From Pseudomonadaceae bacterium (lineage in GTDB: Bacteria > Pseudomonadota > Gammaproteobacteria > Pseudomonadales > Azotimanducaceae): 64,000 nt of DNA. Below the pieces are notes generated by a model, which was not told the origin of the DNA, did no database searches, and saw nothing but the letters and a program-made list of their open reading frames with translations. A program made the translations under genes and the position numbers. Positions 29,510-40,267 of this stretch are shown here, one piece after another. The DNA lies in contig JANSWO010000010.1 of assembly GCA_024743435.1 (NCBI GenBank), positions 1 through 64,000 on the forward strand, written 5' to 3'. Positions within the stretch are counted from its first letter, which is position 1. Each line of letters opens with the position of its first letter.

Positions 29510-30418
29510 TCAAACTACGAGACGACGAGGCGCGATTCGGCCATCGTCCAAAACTTCTCCTACGCCCAGAAAGCTGTTGCCGGCGTCTTCCGCAAGCAAC
29601 TGAACCCAGCCTTCGCTGGGTGCTTTAGGGACTAATACTGGTTGACCCTGACGTACGTAGAACGTGCTGGACTCATCCAGTTCTACTGCCGGCCATTGTC
29701 GCACCGCGTTTCGAACGGGTTGCAACAGATGATCGAGCGAACCTTTTTCTCGCTCAGCCTCAAGGTCTTCAAACGTAATAAGGTCTTCTTCCGTAAACGG
29801 ACCGGCACCAAGGCGACGGAGTTCAGTAACGTGGGCGCCGCAGCCAAGCGCCTCGCCCAGATCGTCTGCGATGGTGCGAACGTAGGTGCCTTTGCTGCAA
29901 TGTATATGCAGTTCAATGTCATCGCCTGAATGGCTTAGCAAGTCATTGCGATATACTGAAATGGCCCGTGCTTCCCGCTCGACTTCAATGCCTTGCCTAG
30001 CGAGCTTATACAGAGGCTGTCCGTTGTGTTTGAGAGCACTGTACATGGATGGCACCTGCATGATGTCACCACGAAACGCATCGAGCTCCCGCTCCACATC
30101 ATCACTTGTCACGCCATCCGTAGGCCGGGTGGCAATGATCTCTCCTTCCGAATCTGAGGTATCGGTTCGCTCACCGAGGCGAATGCGCACCCAGTACGTC
30201 TTTTCAGATGACAGCAGATATTGGGAAAACTTGGTGGCCTCTCCAAAACACAGCGGCAACACCCCGGTGGCTAGCGGGTCGAGGCTTCCGGTATGACCCA
30301 CTTTCGCTGCACCGAACAAACGCTTGGCTCGTTGCACAGCATCGTTTGAGCTCATGCCTTTCGGTTTGTCGACAACCAGTAAGCCGTTGACCGGCCTACC
30401 TTTACGACGGCGGCTCAT
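29510..30418 (-). CDS. truB: tRNA pseudouridine(55) synthase
   Basis: Makes pseudouridine 55 in the T loop of tRNAs. The 302-residue protein has the catalytic aspartate in VGHTGSLDPLATG (about 40-53), the KTYWVRIRLG motif and a C-terminal PUA-like domain. Its ATG overlaps the rbfA stop as ATGA, so the two are coupled. Confidence 0.98.
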   Translation of the reverse strand: MSRRRKGRPVNGLLVVDKPKGMSSNDAVQRAKRLFGAAKVGHTGSLDPLATGVLPLCFGEATKFSQYLLSSEKTYWVRIRLGERTDTSDSEGEIIATRPTDGVTSDDVERELDAFRGDIMQVPSMYSALKHNGQPLYKLARQGIEVEREARAISVYRNDLLSHSGDDIELHIHCSKGTYVRTIADDLGEALGCGAHVTELRRLGAGPFTEEDLITFEDLEAEREKGSLDHLLQPVRNAVRQWPAVELDESSTFYVRQGQPVLVPKAPSEGWVQLLAEDAGNSFLGVGEVLDDGRIAPRRLVV

Positions 30419-30837
30419 CGGTCTTTCTCCGTATCCGTGTCTACACCAGCGTCTGGATCCGATTCATCGTCCCCTCGTCGCTCGTCATCTTGTGCAACGG
30501 CTCGCTCAATTAGTTGCTCAAGCGCAGGCCCGGTTTCGGCGATTAGGTCGTAGTGAAACCGCAGACGAGGCGTCGTGCGCATGGTATGGCGTTGGGCGAT
30601 TTCTGTACGCAGGAAGCCAGCAGCACCACGCAGCACAGCGATCAATTCATCACGCGCATCACCCTCGCAATCAACCGCGGTCACATACACGTCCGCCCAG
30701 CTCAAGTCCCGGCTAACTTTGACCTCATTGATCGCGAGCAAGCTCACTCGCGGATCTCGCATCTTGCGCGTGACGATATCCGCGAGTTCTTCGCGAATGA
30801 AGTCTGCAACCTTGAGTTCACGTCCGTAATCCTTCAC
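30415..30837 (-). CDS. rbfA: 30S ribosome-binding factor A
   Basis: Cold-shock and 16S maturation factor with a type II KH fold. 140 residues from a GTG start; contains VADFIREELADIVTRK at the N-terminus and the DPRVSLLAINEVKVSRDL core. The C-terminus is extended and acidic (DDERRGDDESDPDAG), typical of some relatives. It starts 2 bp after the infB stop and overlaps truB. Confidence 0.96.
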   Translation of the reverse strand: MKDYGRELKVADFIREELADIVTRKMRDPRVSLLAINEVKVSRDLSWADVYVTAVDCEGDARDELIAVLRGAAGFLRTEIAQRHTMRTTPRLRFHYDLIAETGPALEQLIERAVAQDDERRGDDESDPDAGVDTDTEKDR

Positions 30838-30839
30838 GA

Positions 30840-33605
30840 CTACAGTTCGCGAGCGACCTCTTTCGTGTCGAACACTTCGATCTGATCACCAGGACGCACA
30901 TCGTTGTAGTTGCGTACACCGATACCACATTCCATGCCGTTACGAACGTCGTTGACGTCGTCTTTGAATCTTCTCAGCGATTCCAGCTCGCCTTCGTAGA
31001 TCACAACGTTATCGCGCAGCACACGAATGGGTTTGTTTCGGAACACGTTGCCTTGGGTAACCATGCAACCAGCAATCGCGCCGAACTTAGGCGATCGGAA
31101 CACGTCACGCACTTCGGCGATACCGATGATCTCTTCGCGAATCTCCGGCGACAGCATGCCTGACAGAACCGCCTTCACATCGTCCAGCAGCTCATAGATC
31201 ACGCTGTAATAACGCAGGTCCAGACCTTCGCGCTCAATCAGCTTCTTCGCCGCAGTATCAGCCCGAACGTTGAAACCAAAGATCGCCGCGCCGTAGGTTA
31301 GCGCCATCGTCGCATCGGATTCCGTGATGCCGCCAACCCCTGAGCCCAGGATATTGGCAGACACTTCATCGTTACCAATCTCAGCAATGGCCTGGGTAAT
31401 GGCTTCGAGCGATCCACGCACGTCCGCCTTCAACACCAGTTTGAGCGTCGGTTTCTGACCGTCGGCCAGATTGCTGAACATGTTTTCGAGCTTGGCCGCC
31501 TGCTGCAGCGCCTGACGCTGCTCGTTGCTGCGTGAGCGACGGAAGTCTGCAACTTCCCTTGCTTTGCGTTCGTCAGCCGCAACGGAGAATTCATCACCCG
31601 CCGCCGGCGTTCCGCCCAGTCCCAGAATCTCGACAGGCGTTGACGGCCCGGCTTCCTGAACCTGCTCACCGCGATCATTGATCATGGCTCGCACACGGCC
31701 GGTGGATTCACCAGCAATCAAGATATCACCCTGCCGAAGCGTACCGTTCTGAACCAGAACCGTTGCAACCGGTCCGCGGCCGCGATCGAGCTTCGATTCC
31801 AGCACGGTGCCACGTCCCGAGGCATCAGGAACGGCCTCCAGCTCGAGCAGTTCGGCCTGCAGGTTAATCGCCTCCAGTAACTCATCGATGCCCTGTCCAG
31901 TAATGGCAGAAACATGCACGAACTGAGTATCGCCACCAAAGTCTTCGGGTGCGACGCCGAGTGCAGACAACTCGTTGCGTACCCGGGTCGGATCCGCGCC
32001 TTCGAGATCACACTTGTTGACCGCAACAATCATCGGTACTTCCGCCGCCTGGGCGTGCTGCACTGCCTCTTCGGTTTGCGGCATGACGCCGTCATCGGCA
32101 GCAACAACCAGAATTACAATATCCGTGGTTTTCGCGCCACGCGCTCGCATCGCTGTGAACGCTGCGTGTCCCGGCGTATCGATGAACGCGATCCTGCCGT
32201 TGTCTGTCTCGACACTGTAGGCCCCGATGTGCTGGGTAATTCCACCAGCCTCACCCGACACGACGCGCGCCTTTCGAATGTAGTCGAGCAGTGAGGTTTT
32301 GCCGTGATCGACGTGGCCCATGACCGTCACTACCGGCGAGCGAGGTACTGCGTCACCTTCGACACTCATGGACTCGACGAGCTCCTGCTCAATCGCGTCG
32401 TCAGAGACCGGCTTGGGAGTGTGACCCAGCTCTTCAACCACAAGGGTTGCCGTGTCCTGGTCAACGGTTTGGTTGATCGTTGCCATGACACCAAGACCCA
32501 TCAAGGTCTTGATGACTTCGCCCGCTTTGATACTCATGCGCTGGGCGAGATCTCCTACCGAGATCATCTCCGGCACTTCAATGTCGCGCGCAACTACTTC
32601 GGTCGGACGAGAGAACTCACCGCCGTGAGTATCGATTTGAATGGCTTTACGACGAGGGCGTCGCGCTTCTTTCAGCGACAGTTCCCGGCGGCGTCCGCCA
32701 CCGTCTCTGCGACCACCACGACTAGGCTTGTCCTTGCCGCGGCGCGAAGGCCCAGAGCCTTTCGCACCCGACTTGGCGTCTTGTTGAGAGGCAAGCGTCG
32801 CTTCAGCCGCCGCAGCTTTGGCTGCTTCTTCTGGCGACGGTTGACGAGCTGCTGCTTCTGCTGCTGCTTTCGCCTTCGCTGCTTCCGCTTCGCGCTGCTT
32901 TGCGATTTCCTGACGTTTGCGCTCGGTTTCTTCGCGCTGTACCTGTTCCTGCCGACGACTTTCCTGTTGACCCGCCGCTCGGCGAGCCTCTTCCTCACGT
33001 ATCCGCTCAGCTTCGATTTGCGCCGCGCCTTTACGTACCGGACGCGCAGGAGCAACTGGCGGCTCTTCAGCTGCCGCAGCTGCTTTCGCCGCCGCCTCTG
33101 CTTCGGCTGCTGCTTCTGCTTTCGCCGCCGCTTCCGCTTCAGCCGCTGCTTCGGCCGCCGCTTGGGCTTCAGCTGCCGCTGCAGCCTCCGACTGAGCCGT
33201 GTCTTCGGGTTGAGCCGCGACTGTTGTTTCAGCCACAGATTCTGCTTCTGCCGCCGTCTCTAGCGCGGGTTCATCAACCGGCTCTATAGACTCTTCCGCA
33301 ACCTCAACTTCCGGTTCTGGCTCGCGCTTTACGTATGTTCGCTTCCGGCGAACTTCAATGTTCACCTTCTTGTTGCCGCCGCGAGCACCTGCGCTCACGG
33401 TCGACTTCTGCTTGCGCTTGAGCGTGATCTTGCTCGGCGCTGTTCGCGCACCGCGCAGGTGCTCAAGCAGCGTGCGCTTCTCTTCCTCGGAAACGCTATC
33501 CGATTCGCTGCCGTGGCTCAGGCCAGCTTCTTTCATCTGCTTGAGCAAACGGTCCGCTGGTACGCCAACGGTCTCCGCCAACTGTTGTACTGTGACGTCT
33601 GACAT
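30840..33605 (-). CDS. infB: Translation initiation factor IF-2
   Basis: GTPase that places initiator tRNA on the 30S subunit. The 921-residue protein has an N-terminal IF2_N module (1-55), a long Ala/Glu/Lys-rich helical linker (about 90-320), a second IF2_N-like module (about 350-400) and the GTPase domain with GHVDHGKT (near 430), DTPGH and NKCD, followed by the C-terminal domains. The linker encodes nearly repetitive EAAA-type units. Typical Gammaproteobacterial layout. Confidence 0.98.
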   Translation of the reverse strand: MSDVTVQQLAETVGVPADRLLKQMKEAGLSHGSESDSVSEEEKRTLLEHLRGARTAPSKITLKRKQKSTVSAGARGGNKKVNIEVRRKRTYVKREPEPEVEVAEESIEPVDEPALETAAEAESVAETTVAAQPEDTAQSEAAAAAEAQAAAEAAAEAEAAAKAEAAAEAEAAAKAAAAAEEPPVAPARPVRKGAAQIEAERIREEEARRAAGQQESRRQEQVQREETERKRQEIAKQREAEAAKAKAAAEAAARQPSPEEAAKAAAAEATLASQQDAKSGAKGSGPSRRGKDKPSRGGRRDGGGRRRELSLKEARRPRRKAIQIDTHGGEFSRPTEVVARDIEVPEMISVGDLAQRMSIKAGEVIKTLMGLGVMATINQTVDQDTATLVVEELGHTPKPVSDDAIEQELVESMSVEGDAVPRSPVVTVMGHVDHGKTSLLDYIRKARVVSGEAGGITQHIGAYSVETDNGRIAFIDTPGHAAFTAMRARGAKTTDIVILVVAADDGVMPQTEEAVQHAQAAEVPMIVAVNKCDLEGADPTRVRNELSALGVAPEDFGGDTQFVHVSAITGQGIDELLEAINLQAELLELEAVPDASGRGTVLESKLDRGRGPVATVLVQNGTLRQGDILIAGESTGRVRAMINDRGEQVQEAGPSTPVEILGLGGTPAAGDEFSVAADERKAREVADFRRSRSNEQRQALQQAAKLENMFSNLADGQKPTLKLVLKADVRGSLEAITQAIAEIGNDEVSANILGSGVGGITESDATMALTYGAAIFGFNVRADTAAKKLIEREGLDLRYYSVIYELLDDVKAVLSGMLSPEIREEIIGIAEVRDVFRSPKFGAIAGCMVTQGNVFRNKPIRVLRDNVVIYEGELESLRRFKDDVNDVRNGMECGIGVRNYNDVRPGDQIEVFDTKEVAREL

Positions 33606-33627
33606 ACGTCTTCCTCTTTGCTCTGCC

Positions 33628-35139
33628 TTACTCGTCGCCTGCTGCTTCTTCGAACCATGGCGCTCGTGCGGTCATGATCAGTTCGGCGGCTTGTTCTTCA
33701 GAGAGCTCGGGCACGTATTCGGTGAGATCACCGACCGACAATTCCGCGAGATCTTCCATGCTGCACACTCCATTGCGGGCCACTGCATAGGCCAGCTCCT
33801 GAGTCATGCCATCCATTTCCAGCAGGTCTTCCTGGGGGCGATTCCCACACAGAGATTCCTCGTCCGCGATTGCGCGCGTTAACAGTGCATCTTTCGCACG
33901 GTTACGCAGTTCTTCCACAATCTCTTCATCAAAACCTTCAATACTGACCATCTCTTCCATCGGCACATACGCCACTTCTTCAAGCGACGTAAAGCCTTCC
34001 TCGACGAGCGCACCGGCTACATCCTCGTCGATATCGAGCGCTTCTTTAAACAGAACCATCAGCTTTTCAGCTTCTTCTTCCTGTTTCGCGACCTGCTCAT
34101 CAATCGTCATGATGTTCAAGGTCCAGCCGGTAAGCTCAGACGCCAGCCGAACGTTCTGACCGCCGCGGCCAATGGCCTGAGCCAGGTTGTCTTCTTCTAC
34201 CGCGATATCCATGGCATTGGCATCTTCATCGAGCACGATGGACTCGACTTCCGCAGGTGCCATGGCGTTGATCGCTAACTGGGCGACGTTGTCGTGCCAC
34301 AGCACGATGTCGATTCGCTCACCCGCAAGCTCGCCCGATACCGCCTGCACTCGAGAACCGCGCATACCGACGCAGGCACCGACCGGATCGATGCGGCCAT
34401 CATTGGTCATCACGGCAATCTTGGCGCGGGATCCCGGATCGCGCGCTGCGCCTCGAATTTCGATGATGTCTTCTGCAATCTCCGGCACTTCAATCTTGAA
34501 CAGCTCGATGAGCACCTTGGGTGACGTACGCGTCAGGATGAGCTGGGGCCCACGCATTTCAGGCCGAATCTCCTGAAGGATTGCCCGCAGCCGATCATTG
34601 ATCCGAAAGTTCTCTCGTGGAATCAGGTGTTCCCGCAGCAAGATGCCTTCAGCGTTGTTACCCAGATCAACAATGACGTTGTCTCGACCCACTTTCTTGA
34701 CGGTGCCGCTGATGAGTTGGCCAATCTGGGGTTCATATTCAGCAACGACGCGCGCGCGCTCAGCTTCGCGAACCTTTTGAAAGATGACCTGCTTAGCGGT
34801 TTGCGCTGCGATCCGGCCAAAGTCGACCGAGTCCACTTCGATCCGGTGGAACTCGCCAACACCCAGTCCGAGTTCCTTAGCCTGCTCGGAATGCACACTG
34901 ATATGGGCGGTCGGGGTGTACTCAATCTCGAGTTCACCAGGCTCGACAATCTCCCAAACGCGATGGGTGTCGTACTCGCCGGTATCGCGATCAATCTTGA
35001 CCTGAAACTCCGCTTCCTCGTGGTAGCGTTTCTTGGTCGCTGACGCGAGCGCCGTTTCCAGGGCATCGATAATGATTTCCGGAGAGACATTCTTCTCCAG
35101 AGAAACCGATTCAATAACCTGCAGAATTTCTTTACCCAT
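33628..35139 (-). CDS. nusA: Transcription termination/antitermination protein NusA
   Basis: Binds RNA polymerase and modulates pausing, termination and rRNA antitermination. The 503-residue protein begins [13 protein letters not shown] chose the ATG at 35139 because GAGAGG lies 9 bases upstream, whereas an upstream ATG is fused to that SD. It has the N-terminal domain, S1 (about 135-200), two KH domains (with [10 protein letters not shown] and [10 protein letters not shown]) and two acidic C-terminal repeats (from about 365). Confidence 0.97.
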   Translation of the reverse strand: MGKEILQVIESVSLEKNVSPEIIIDALETALASATKKRYHEEAEFQVKIDRDTGEYDTHRVWEIVEPGELEIEYTPTAHISVHSEQAKELGLGVGEFHRIEVDSVDFGRIAAQTAKQVIFQKVREAERARVVAEYEPQIGQLISGTVKKVGRDNVIVDLGNNAEGILLREHLIPRENFRINDRLRAILQEIRPEMRGPQLILTRTSPKVLIELFKIEVPEIAEDIIEIRGAARDPGSRAKIAVMTNDGRIDPVGACVGMRGSRVQAVSGELAGERIDIVLWHDNVAQLAINAMAPAEVESIVLDEDANAMDIAVEEDNLAQAIGRGGQNVRLASELTGWTLNIMTIDEQVAKQEEEAEKLMVLFKEALDIDEDVAGALVEEGFTSLEEVAYVPMEEMVSIEGFDEEIVEELRNRAKDALLTRAIADEESLCGNRPQEDLLEMDGMTQELAYAVARNGVCSMEDLAELSVGDLTEYVPELSEEQAAELIMTARAPWFEEAAGDE

Positions 35140-35287
35140 CTGACTCATCCTCTCGACCGGCACGAACCGGCACACATCCGGTATTCATCCAGCTCTGCAA
35201 CTACCCAGGCTTCGCACGAACGCGTTCGAAGCCCCGAACAATTCTCTACTCGCCTGCCTCAAGTGCAGCGCGTTGTCTTTATGCGCC

Positions 35288-35746
35288 CTACTCGAACACT
35301 GGAACGATGCGCGCTCGTTGTACTCCCTCGATCGGCAGCACGAATTCCTCATCATCTACCTGCACCACCGCCTGTCCGTCTTCAACACCTGCCAGCAGGC
35401 CGATGAAACGGCGGCGGCCTTCAAACGGAACATTCAGCCGCAGATCAACTTGAGAGCCGACGAACGCCTCGTACTGCTCGGGCTTAAATAGCACCCGATC
35501 AAAACCTGGTGATGACACTTCCAGGCGATAGGCATCGGAGACGATGTCTGCCACATCCAACAGATCGCTTACGTGGCGGCTGACCTGCTCACAGTGCTCA
35601 ATCGATATGCCGTCTTCACGGTCGATATAGATTTTCATCGCAGCACGCTTGTTGCTTGGGTTGTATTCAACGCCCCAAACCTCGCAATCAAGCGACGCCA
35701 CTGTGTCGCTGATCAATTCTTCGATTTCTCGCTCCCGGCGATTCAA
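35288..35746 (-). CDS. rimP: Ribosome maturation factor RimP
   Basis: 30S subunit assembly factor. 152 residues from a TTG start with GAGG 7 bases upstream; the N-terminus then matches the family (REREIEELISDTVASL). The IDREDGI and LEVSSPGFDRVLF blocks are clear. It is the first protein gene of the rimP-nusA-infB-rbfA-truB run. Confidence 0.95.
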   Translation of the reverse strand: MNRREREIEELISDTVASLDCEVWGVEYNPSNKRAAMKIYIDREDGISIEHCEQVSRHVSDLLDVADIVSDAYRLEVSSPGFDRVLFKPEQYEAFVGSQVDLRLNVPFEGRRRFIGLLAGVEDGQAVVQVDDEEFVLPIEGVQRARIVPVFE

Positions 35747-35821
35747 GCTACGGCCTCACCCGGCGCTGCGCGCATTTAGTGGCCGGCCCTCTCGTTCGTG
35801 ACCGGCGCGTACAACACAAAC

Positions 35822-35845
35822 AAAAAGTGGGCCTAAAGCCCACTT
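35822..35845 (-). terminator. Terminator-like hairpin ahead of rimP
   Basis: Minus strand AAGTGGGC - TTTA - GGCCCACTT followed by TTTG. It lies 76 bp upstream of the rimP start, so it either ends a short transcript or acts as an attenuator. Confidence 0.65.
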
Positions 35846-36044
35846 CACATCGGCGATCACCAACGCGCAAAGCGCGACAGCGAACACCGCTATGTTCCGA
35901 ACGGCAGCAGTTCGAGAACTGCTGAAACTGGTATGGACTATCGCCTGGCTCTGCGCGCTGTCTGTACTCTTAACTCGACAACGCCAGTAGCGATAGCCTC
36001 AACCGCTCGGTGCCTAACAGTCCGCGTTTAGCACGCCGGACTTA

Positions 36045-36070
36045 ACAAAAGGCCCCTATCAAGGGGCCTT
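36045..36070 (-). terminator. Rho-independent terminator after tRNA-fMet
   Basis: Minus strand AAGGCCCC - loop - GGGGCCTT followed by TTG, starting 8 bp beyond the tRNA-fMet 3' end. Confidence 0.8.
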
Positions 36071-36077
36071 AGTGCGT

Positions 36078-36155
<78 letters not shown>

Positions 36156-36169
36156 CTGGCAGGCCGCGA

Positions 36170-36198
36170 ATTGTATAGAGGCTTTTGCAGATGTGCCA
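36170..36198 (-). promoter_or_regulatory. Putative promoter of tRNA-fMet
   Basis: Minus strand -35 TGGCAC (36193-36198), 17-bp spacer, -10 TACAAT (36170-36175), 14 bp before the tRNA 5' end. Spacing is ideal and the -10 is one base off consensus. Confidence 0.6.
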
Positions 36199-36354
36199 GT
36201 GCCTTGAACAGGAAAAGTCACTCTGTCTTGAGGTGCGCCCGTCTAGGCCGCAATCACTGGTGTTTCGTCTGGCCACGCTGATGGGATCAGCAGAGAACGC
36301 GCCGGTGACCGGGCATCGAACGGGAAGTCTGTGGCAGCAGACTTCGAATAGATA

Positions 36355-36441
36355 TGGTGCCGAAGGCGAGACTCGAACTCGCACGCCCGTAAGAGCACTA
36401 CCCCCTCAAGGTAGCGTGTCTACCAATTCCACCACTTCGGC
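36355..36441 (-). tRNA. tRNA-Leu (anticodon GAG)
   Basis: Minus strand, 87 nt with a long variable arm (class II), starting GCCGAAGTGGTGGAATTGG; the loop between CTACC and GGTAG reads TTGAGGG, giving anticodon GAG. Encoded CCA. It follows secG, as leuU does in E. coli. Confidence 0.96.
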
Positions 36442-36460
36442 AAGCAGTTCCTGAGTCTGG

Positions 36461-36835
36461 CTAGACGTCAGGGAGATCGGAATCTACACCTTCCTGATCG
36501 TCAGTCAACTCAGGAATCGAGCTTTCGACTTCAGAAGGCGCTTCAATACCCGGCAGATCGGGCAAATTCAGGCTAGGGCCCGACATCGCCCGCTCCTTGG
36601 CCGTGTAGGCGAGCCCAAATGCTATCGCGAAAAAGCCGATGGCCAGCCAGGTTGTTGCGCGAGTGAGCGCTGAACCGGTGCCCGCGCTACCAAATACTGT
36701 ATTTGATGCTCCGCTACCAAAGGCGGCACCAACATCGGCGCCTTTGCCCTGTTGGAGCATGATCAAAACGGCTAACGCAATCGCATCTGCGACTAACGCC
36801 GCGAGCAATATGGATTCCAGAGTTTCGATGGTCAT
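36461..36835 (-). CDS. secG: Preprotein translocase subunit SecG
   Basis: Small membrane subunit of the SecYEG channel. 124 residues with two membrane helices (about 6-26 and 55-75) around the signature LQQGKGADVGAAFGSGASNTVFG. The C-terminal tail is acidic. Between tpiA and tRNA-Leu, the conserved place. Confidence 0.96.
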   Translation of the reverse strand: MTIETLESILLAALVADAIALAVLIMLQQGKGADVGAAFGSGASNTVFGSAGTGSALTRATTWLAIGFFAIAFGLAYTAKERAMSGPSLNLPDLPGIEAPSEVESSIPELTDDQEGVDSDLPDV

Positions 36836-36912
36836 CTACGTGTTCCCGACCGTCATGGCGCAGTGGACGTCCACCTCACCGGATTTAACTGATTTACGTT
36901 CTACTCGAGCGG

Positions 36913-37695
36913 CTAGGCCCGATTTTGTTTCAACTGTGCCGCGGCGATGATACCCGCGAAATCTGTAACCGCTAGCGACGCACCCCCGACAAGCGCGCCA
37001 TCAATATCCGGCTGAGCAAACAGCTGCTCCGCGTTGCTGGCCTTGACGCTGCCGCCGTACAGAATCGGCGGCCTGGCACTGATTTTCCTCGCGAGCAGAT
37101 GCTCGCTGATTCCGGCATGCATCTCCTGAGCAATCTCCGGCGTCGCTGTTTCGCCGGTCCCAATTGCCCACACCGGCTCGTACGCAATAACCGAGCGCTC
37201 CACTTCACCGGCTGCGAGGCTTGCAAGCACCGGTTCGAGCTGTGCTCGTACTCGCGCCATCGCCTCACCACCTCGCCGCTCATCGAGCGACTCCCCTACG
37301 CAGATAACAGGCGTCAGGCCAGCATCGATTACCGCTCGTGCCTTTGCCGCTACCAACTCATCCGACTCACCAAACAGCGTTCGACGCTCGGAATGGCCAA
37401 CAAGGACGAGCTGCGCACCACAATCAGCGGCCATCGCAGCTGACATCTCGCCGGTAAACGCACCGCTCGCCGCCTCGTGCACATTCTGCACACCGACGCT
37501 TACCTCCTTCGCGCCTGCTTCTGCCAGGGCATTAGCCAATGACAGAAGGTAGGGCGCCGGTGGAAACAGCCAGACACCGACACCTGCATGGTCGCTACCT
37601 TCAACACAGGCAGCCAGTTCCCGGGCATACGCATCGACCATGGCGCGGTCGCCATGCATCTTCCAGTTTCCGGCAACAATCAGGCGCTGCACCAT
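36913..37695 (-). CDS. tpiA: Triosephosphate isomerase
   Basis: Interconverts DHAP and glyceraldehyde-3-P. 260 residues with GNWKMHG (catalytic lysine), GHSERR (catalytic histidine), and the glutamate in AYEPVWAIGTG; C-terminal phosphate loop GGSVKASN. Lies between glmM and secG as in Pseudomonas and its relatives. Confidence 0.98.
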   Translation of the reverse strand: MVQRLIVAGNWKMHGDRAMVDAYARELAACVEGSDHAGVGVWLFPPAPYLLSLANALAEAGAKEVSVGVQNVHEAASGAFTGEMSAAMAADCGAQLVLVGHSERRTLFGESDELVAAKARAVIDAGLTPVICVGESLDERRGGEAMARVRAQLEPVLASLAAGEVERSVIAYEPVWAIGTGETATPEIAQEMHAGISEHLLARKISARPPILYGGSVKASNAEQLFAQPDIDGALVGGASLAVTDFAGIIAAAQLKQNRA

Positions 37696-37812
37696 GCACG
37701 ACCCAGGCTCGAAGGGCGCGCAATGTTAAGGAAGTGGTGAAGGAATGTCACGCCGGCGAATCCGCCAGCATCTCGCCGGGGTGCTGAGACGCACAGCACC
37801 GAGAAAAAGATC

Positions 37813-39201
37813 CTAGCGTCTGGCGGCGAGCGCATCGACCGGGCCGCCTGCGGCGTCGGTCTCAACAACATGCGCGAGCTGGCGCGCGAAGTCTGCCACC
37901 TCAGCACCATCTTCACCCTCCACCATCACTCGAACCACCGGCTCCGTGCCCGATGCTCGAATGAGCACACGGCCTCGGCCCGCCAGCTGGGTTTCAACGT
38001 CGGTGACAGCCTCACGAACGGCCGCGTTATCCGCCACCGATGAGGGGTCAGCAACTTTCACGTTGATCATGGTTTGTGGCATTTTTTCAACGCCTGAGCA
38101 GAGCTCTGCAAGGCTTGAGCCTGTTTCGACGACGGCAACCAGCACCTGCAGGGCGGCGACGATTGCATCGCCCGTTGTGGTCAAGTCGAGACAGAGCACA
38201 TGCCCTGACGCCTCACCGCCAATCTGCCAGTCCCGGCTGCGCAGCTGTTCTAGCACGTAGCGGTCGCCCACGTTGGCGCGGCAAAACGGAATGTTGTGAG
38301 CCTGCAGCTGCTTCTCCAGGCCAAAGTTCGTCATGACGGTTCCGACCACGCCACCCTGTAGTGAGCCGGCTGCTTGCCGATGCCGGGCAATGATGTAAAT
38401 CAGATCATCGCCATCAATGGTCTCACCGTTGTGATCCACCATGATCACCCGATCGCCATCACCATCAAACGCGATGCCCAGGTCAGCGCGGTACTCGCGT
38501 ACCGTCTCGATCAACGCGGCCGGGTAGGTTGAACCGCATTGATCATTGATATTTACCCCATCAGGTGACACCCCAACCGGTATCACATCCGCGCCCAGCT
38601 CTTCAAAAACACGAGGCGCCACGTGATAGGTAGCGCCATTGGCGCAGTCGATCGCGACACGCAATCCGCGCAGCGAAAAGCCGCGGGAGACTGTGGCCTT
38701 ACAAAATTCGATGTAGCGACCGCGAGCATCGGGCAGGCGTTGGGCCTTACCGAGCTGATCGGATTCGACACAACTCATGGTTTTGTCGAGTTCCGCTTCG
38801 ATCTCGAGCTCCACCGAATCCGGCAGCTTGTTGCCATCGCCATCGAAGAATTTGATGCCGTTATCGTAATAAGGATTGTGCGAGGCACTGATCACGATGC
38901 CCGCATCAGCGCGCAGCGTTCTGGTTAGATAGGCAACCGCGGGAGTCGGCATCGGGCCGAGCAGAGACACATTCGCACCAGCCGCGGCGAGGCCGCTTTC
39001 GAGAACGGATTCGAGCATGTAGCCCGAGATCCGCGTGTCTTTGCCGATCACAACGTGAGCGCGGCCTTTGGAGGCAAACACCCGGCCCGTGGCCCAGCCA
39101 AGACGGAGCCAGAAATCCGGTGTGATCGGGTGCTGCCCGACGCGGCCACGTATGCCATCCGTGCCAAAATATTTGCGGCTGACGCTAGTGCTTGCCGACA
39201 T
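37813..39201 (-). CDS. glmM: Phosphoglucosamine mutase
   Basis: Converts glucosamine-6-P to glucosamine-1-P for UDP-GlcNAc and cell-wall synthesis. 462 residues from the ATG at 39201 (GGGGA 7 bases upstream; a longer frame to 39225 has no family match). Phosphoserine motif [16 protein letters not shown], metal loop FDGDGDRVI and sugar loop GGEASGH are present. Confidence 0.97.
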   Translation of the reverse strand: MSASTSVSRKYFGTDGIRGRVGQHPITPDFWLRLGWATGRVFASKGRAHVVIGKDTRISGYMLESVLESGLAAAGANVSLLGPMPTPAVAYLTRTLRADAGIVISASHNPYYDNGIKFFDGDGNKLPDSVELEIEAELDKTMSCVESDQLGKAQRLPDARGRYIEFCKATVSRGFSLRGLRVAIDCANGATYHVAPRVFEELGADVIPVGVSPDGVNINDQCGSTYPAALIETVREYRADLGIAFDGDGDRVIMVDHNGETIDGDDLIYIIARHRQAAGSLQGGVVGTVMTNFGLEKQLQAHNIPFCRANVGDRYVLEQLRSRDWQIGGEASGHVLCLDLTTTGDAIVAALQVLVAVVETGSSLAELCSGVEKMPQTMINVKVADPSSVADNAAVREAVTDVETQLAGRGRVLIRASGTEPVVRVMVEGEDGAEVADFARQLAHVVETDAAGGPVDALAARR

Positions 39202-39262
39202 GACGATTCCCCATGTGCTGTCCATTTGCGCAAACCGGCGAAGCCGGGCGATCCATCACGCC

Positions 39263-40252
39263 TCACTGTACCGAGTGCAGCGCCTGCCAGACCTTGAACG
39301 CGTCCACAGTTTCCCGAACATCATGAACCCGGACCATGACCGGAACGGCCTGCGCGTAAGTGGCTACGTGCAGTGCTATCGACAGGCTGCCTGCCAGCCG
39401 ACCAGACACTGAACGACCGGTCAGATCGCCAATCATACGCTTTCGCGAAGCGCCGACGAGCAAAGGAATGCCCTTCGAGGTCATTTGATCCAGGTTTTGC
39501 AGCAACTTCACGTTGTGATCGAGGGTTTTGCCGAAACCGATGCCTGGATCGAGCATGAGTTGCTGCGCATCGATACCGGCGGCTCGCGCGGCAGCGGCCT
39601 GTGCCTGCAGAAACCCAGCGACTTCCGCGACGACATCATCGTAACGGGGCTCGTTCTGCATGGATCGGGGCTCGCCCTGCATGTGCATCAGCACCAAACC
39701 CGGCGCTTCGGGGTGAGCGGCAACGAGAGGCAGCATATCGGGGTCGGCGGCCCCGGTTACATCGTTGACGAGATGGGCGCCCGCCTCGAGCGCAGCCGCC
39801 GCGACCGATGCTTTGCTGGTATCAACGGAGATGGTGACATCCAGGCGCGCCAGCGCCTCGATCACCGGCACGACCCGGGCGAGCTCGATATCAGCTGGGA
39901 CCGCTTGCGCGCCTGGACGAGTGGACTCGCCACCAACATCGATCACATCGACGCCGTCATCGATCATTGTCTGAGCACTTGCAAGAACCGCGTCGAGGTT
40001 GACCGCGCCGGATTCCGAATGGGCAAATCTGCCACCGTCGGAAAACGAATCCGGGGTCACGTTGAGAATGCCCATGACCCGTGGCCGATCAAAGGCGATC
40101 CGACGCCCACGACATCGCAGCACTGCGCCTGCAGGCGTTGGATAAGTGCTGTTTGAGTTGGAATTCACCGGCGCGGATGAGCTGGCTAAGGTTTGGCGGA
40201 GGCTGAGCGAGACAGAGCTAGACGAGCCTGCAAAGGGCCGGTAGCGACCCAT
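39263..40252 (-). CDS. folP: Dihydropteroate synthase
   Basis: Condenses pABA with the pteridine diphosphate in folate synthesis; the sulfonamide target. The core begins MGILNVTPDSFSDGG and has DVGGESTRPGA, the substrate-binding loops and GASRKRM. The start is uncertain: the ATG at 40252 gives 329 residues, but GTG codons at 40168 (301 residues) and about 40123 (286) are closer to the family length of about 280. It follows ftsH by 15 bp. Confidence 0.94.
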   Translation of the reverse strand: MGRYRPFAGSSSSVSLSLRQTLASSSAPVNSNSNSTYPTPAGAVLRCRGRRIAFDRPRVMGILNVTPDSFSDGGRFAHSESGAVNLDAVLASAQTMIDDGVDVIDVGGESTRPGAQAVPADIELARVVPVIEALARLDVTISVDTSKASVAAAALEAGAHLVNDVTGAADPDMLPLVAAHPEAPGLVLMHMQGEPRSMQNEPRYDDVVAEVAGFLQAQAAAARAAGIDAQQLMLDPGIGFGKTLDHNVKLLQNLDQMTSKGIPLLVGASRKRMIGDLTGRSVSGRLAGSLSIALHVATYAQAVPVMVRVHDVRETVDAFKVWQALHSVQ

Positions 40253-40267
40253 TGCAGAAAGTGCTCG

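Larger units (their letters stand above)
35747..36077 (-). other. Structured region between tRNA-fMet and rimP
   Basis: About 330 bases with no protein gene. On the minus strand, in order: terminator 36045-36070, a stretch with several hairpins (CAGCAGTTC/GAACTGCTG around 35905-35925; GCGC-TTT-GCGC near 35865), and a second terminator-like hairpin at 35822-35845, ahead of rimP. A separate ~200-nt RNA or a leader with attenuation of the rimP operon would both fit; neither is proven. Confidence 0.5.

Noticed and set aside
32304-33263. 319-codon open frame opposite infB
   Set aside because: Antisense shadow of the Ala/Glu-rich linker; composition mirrors infB codons and no family is recognisable.
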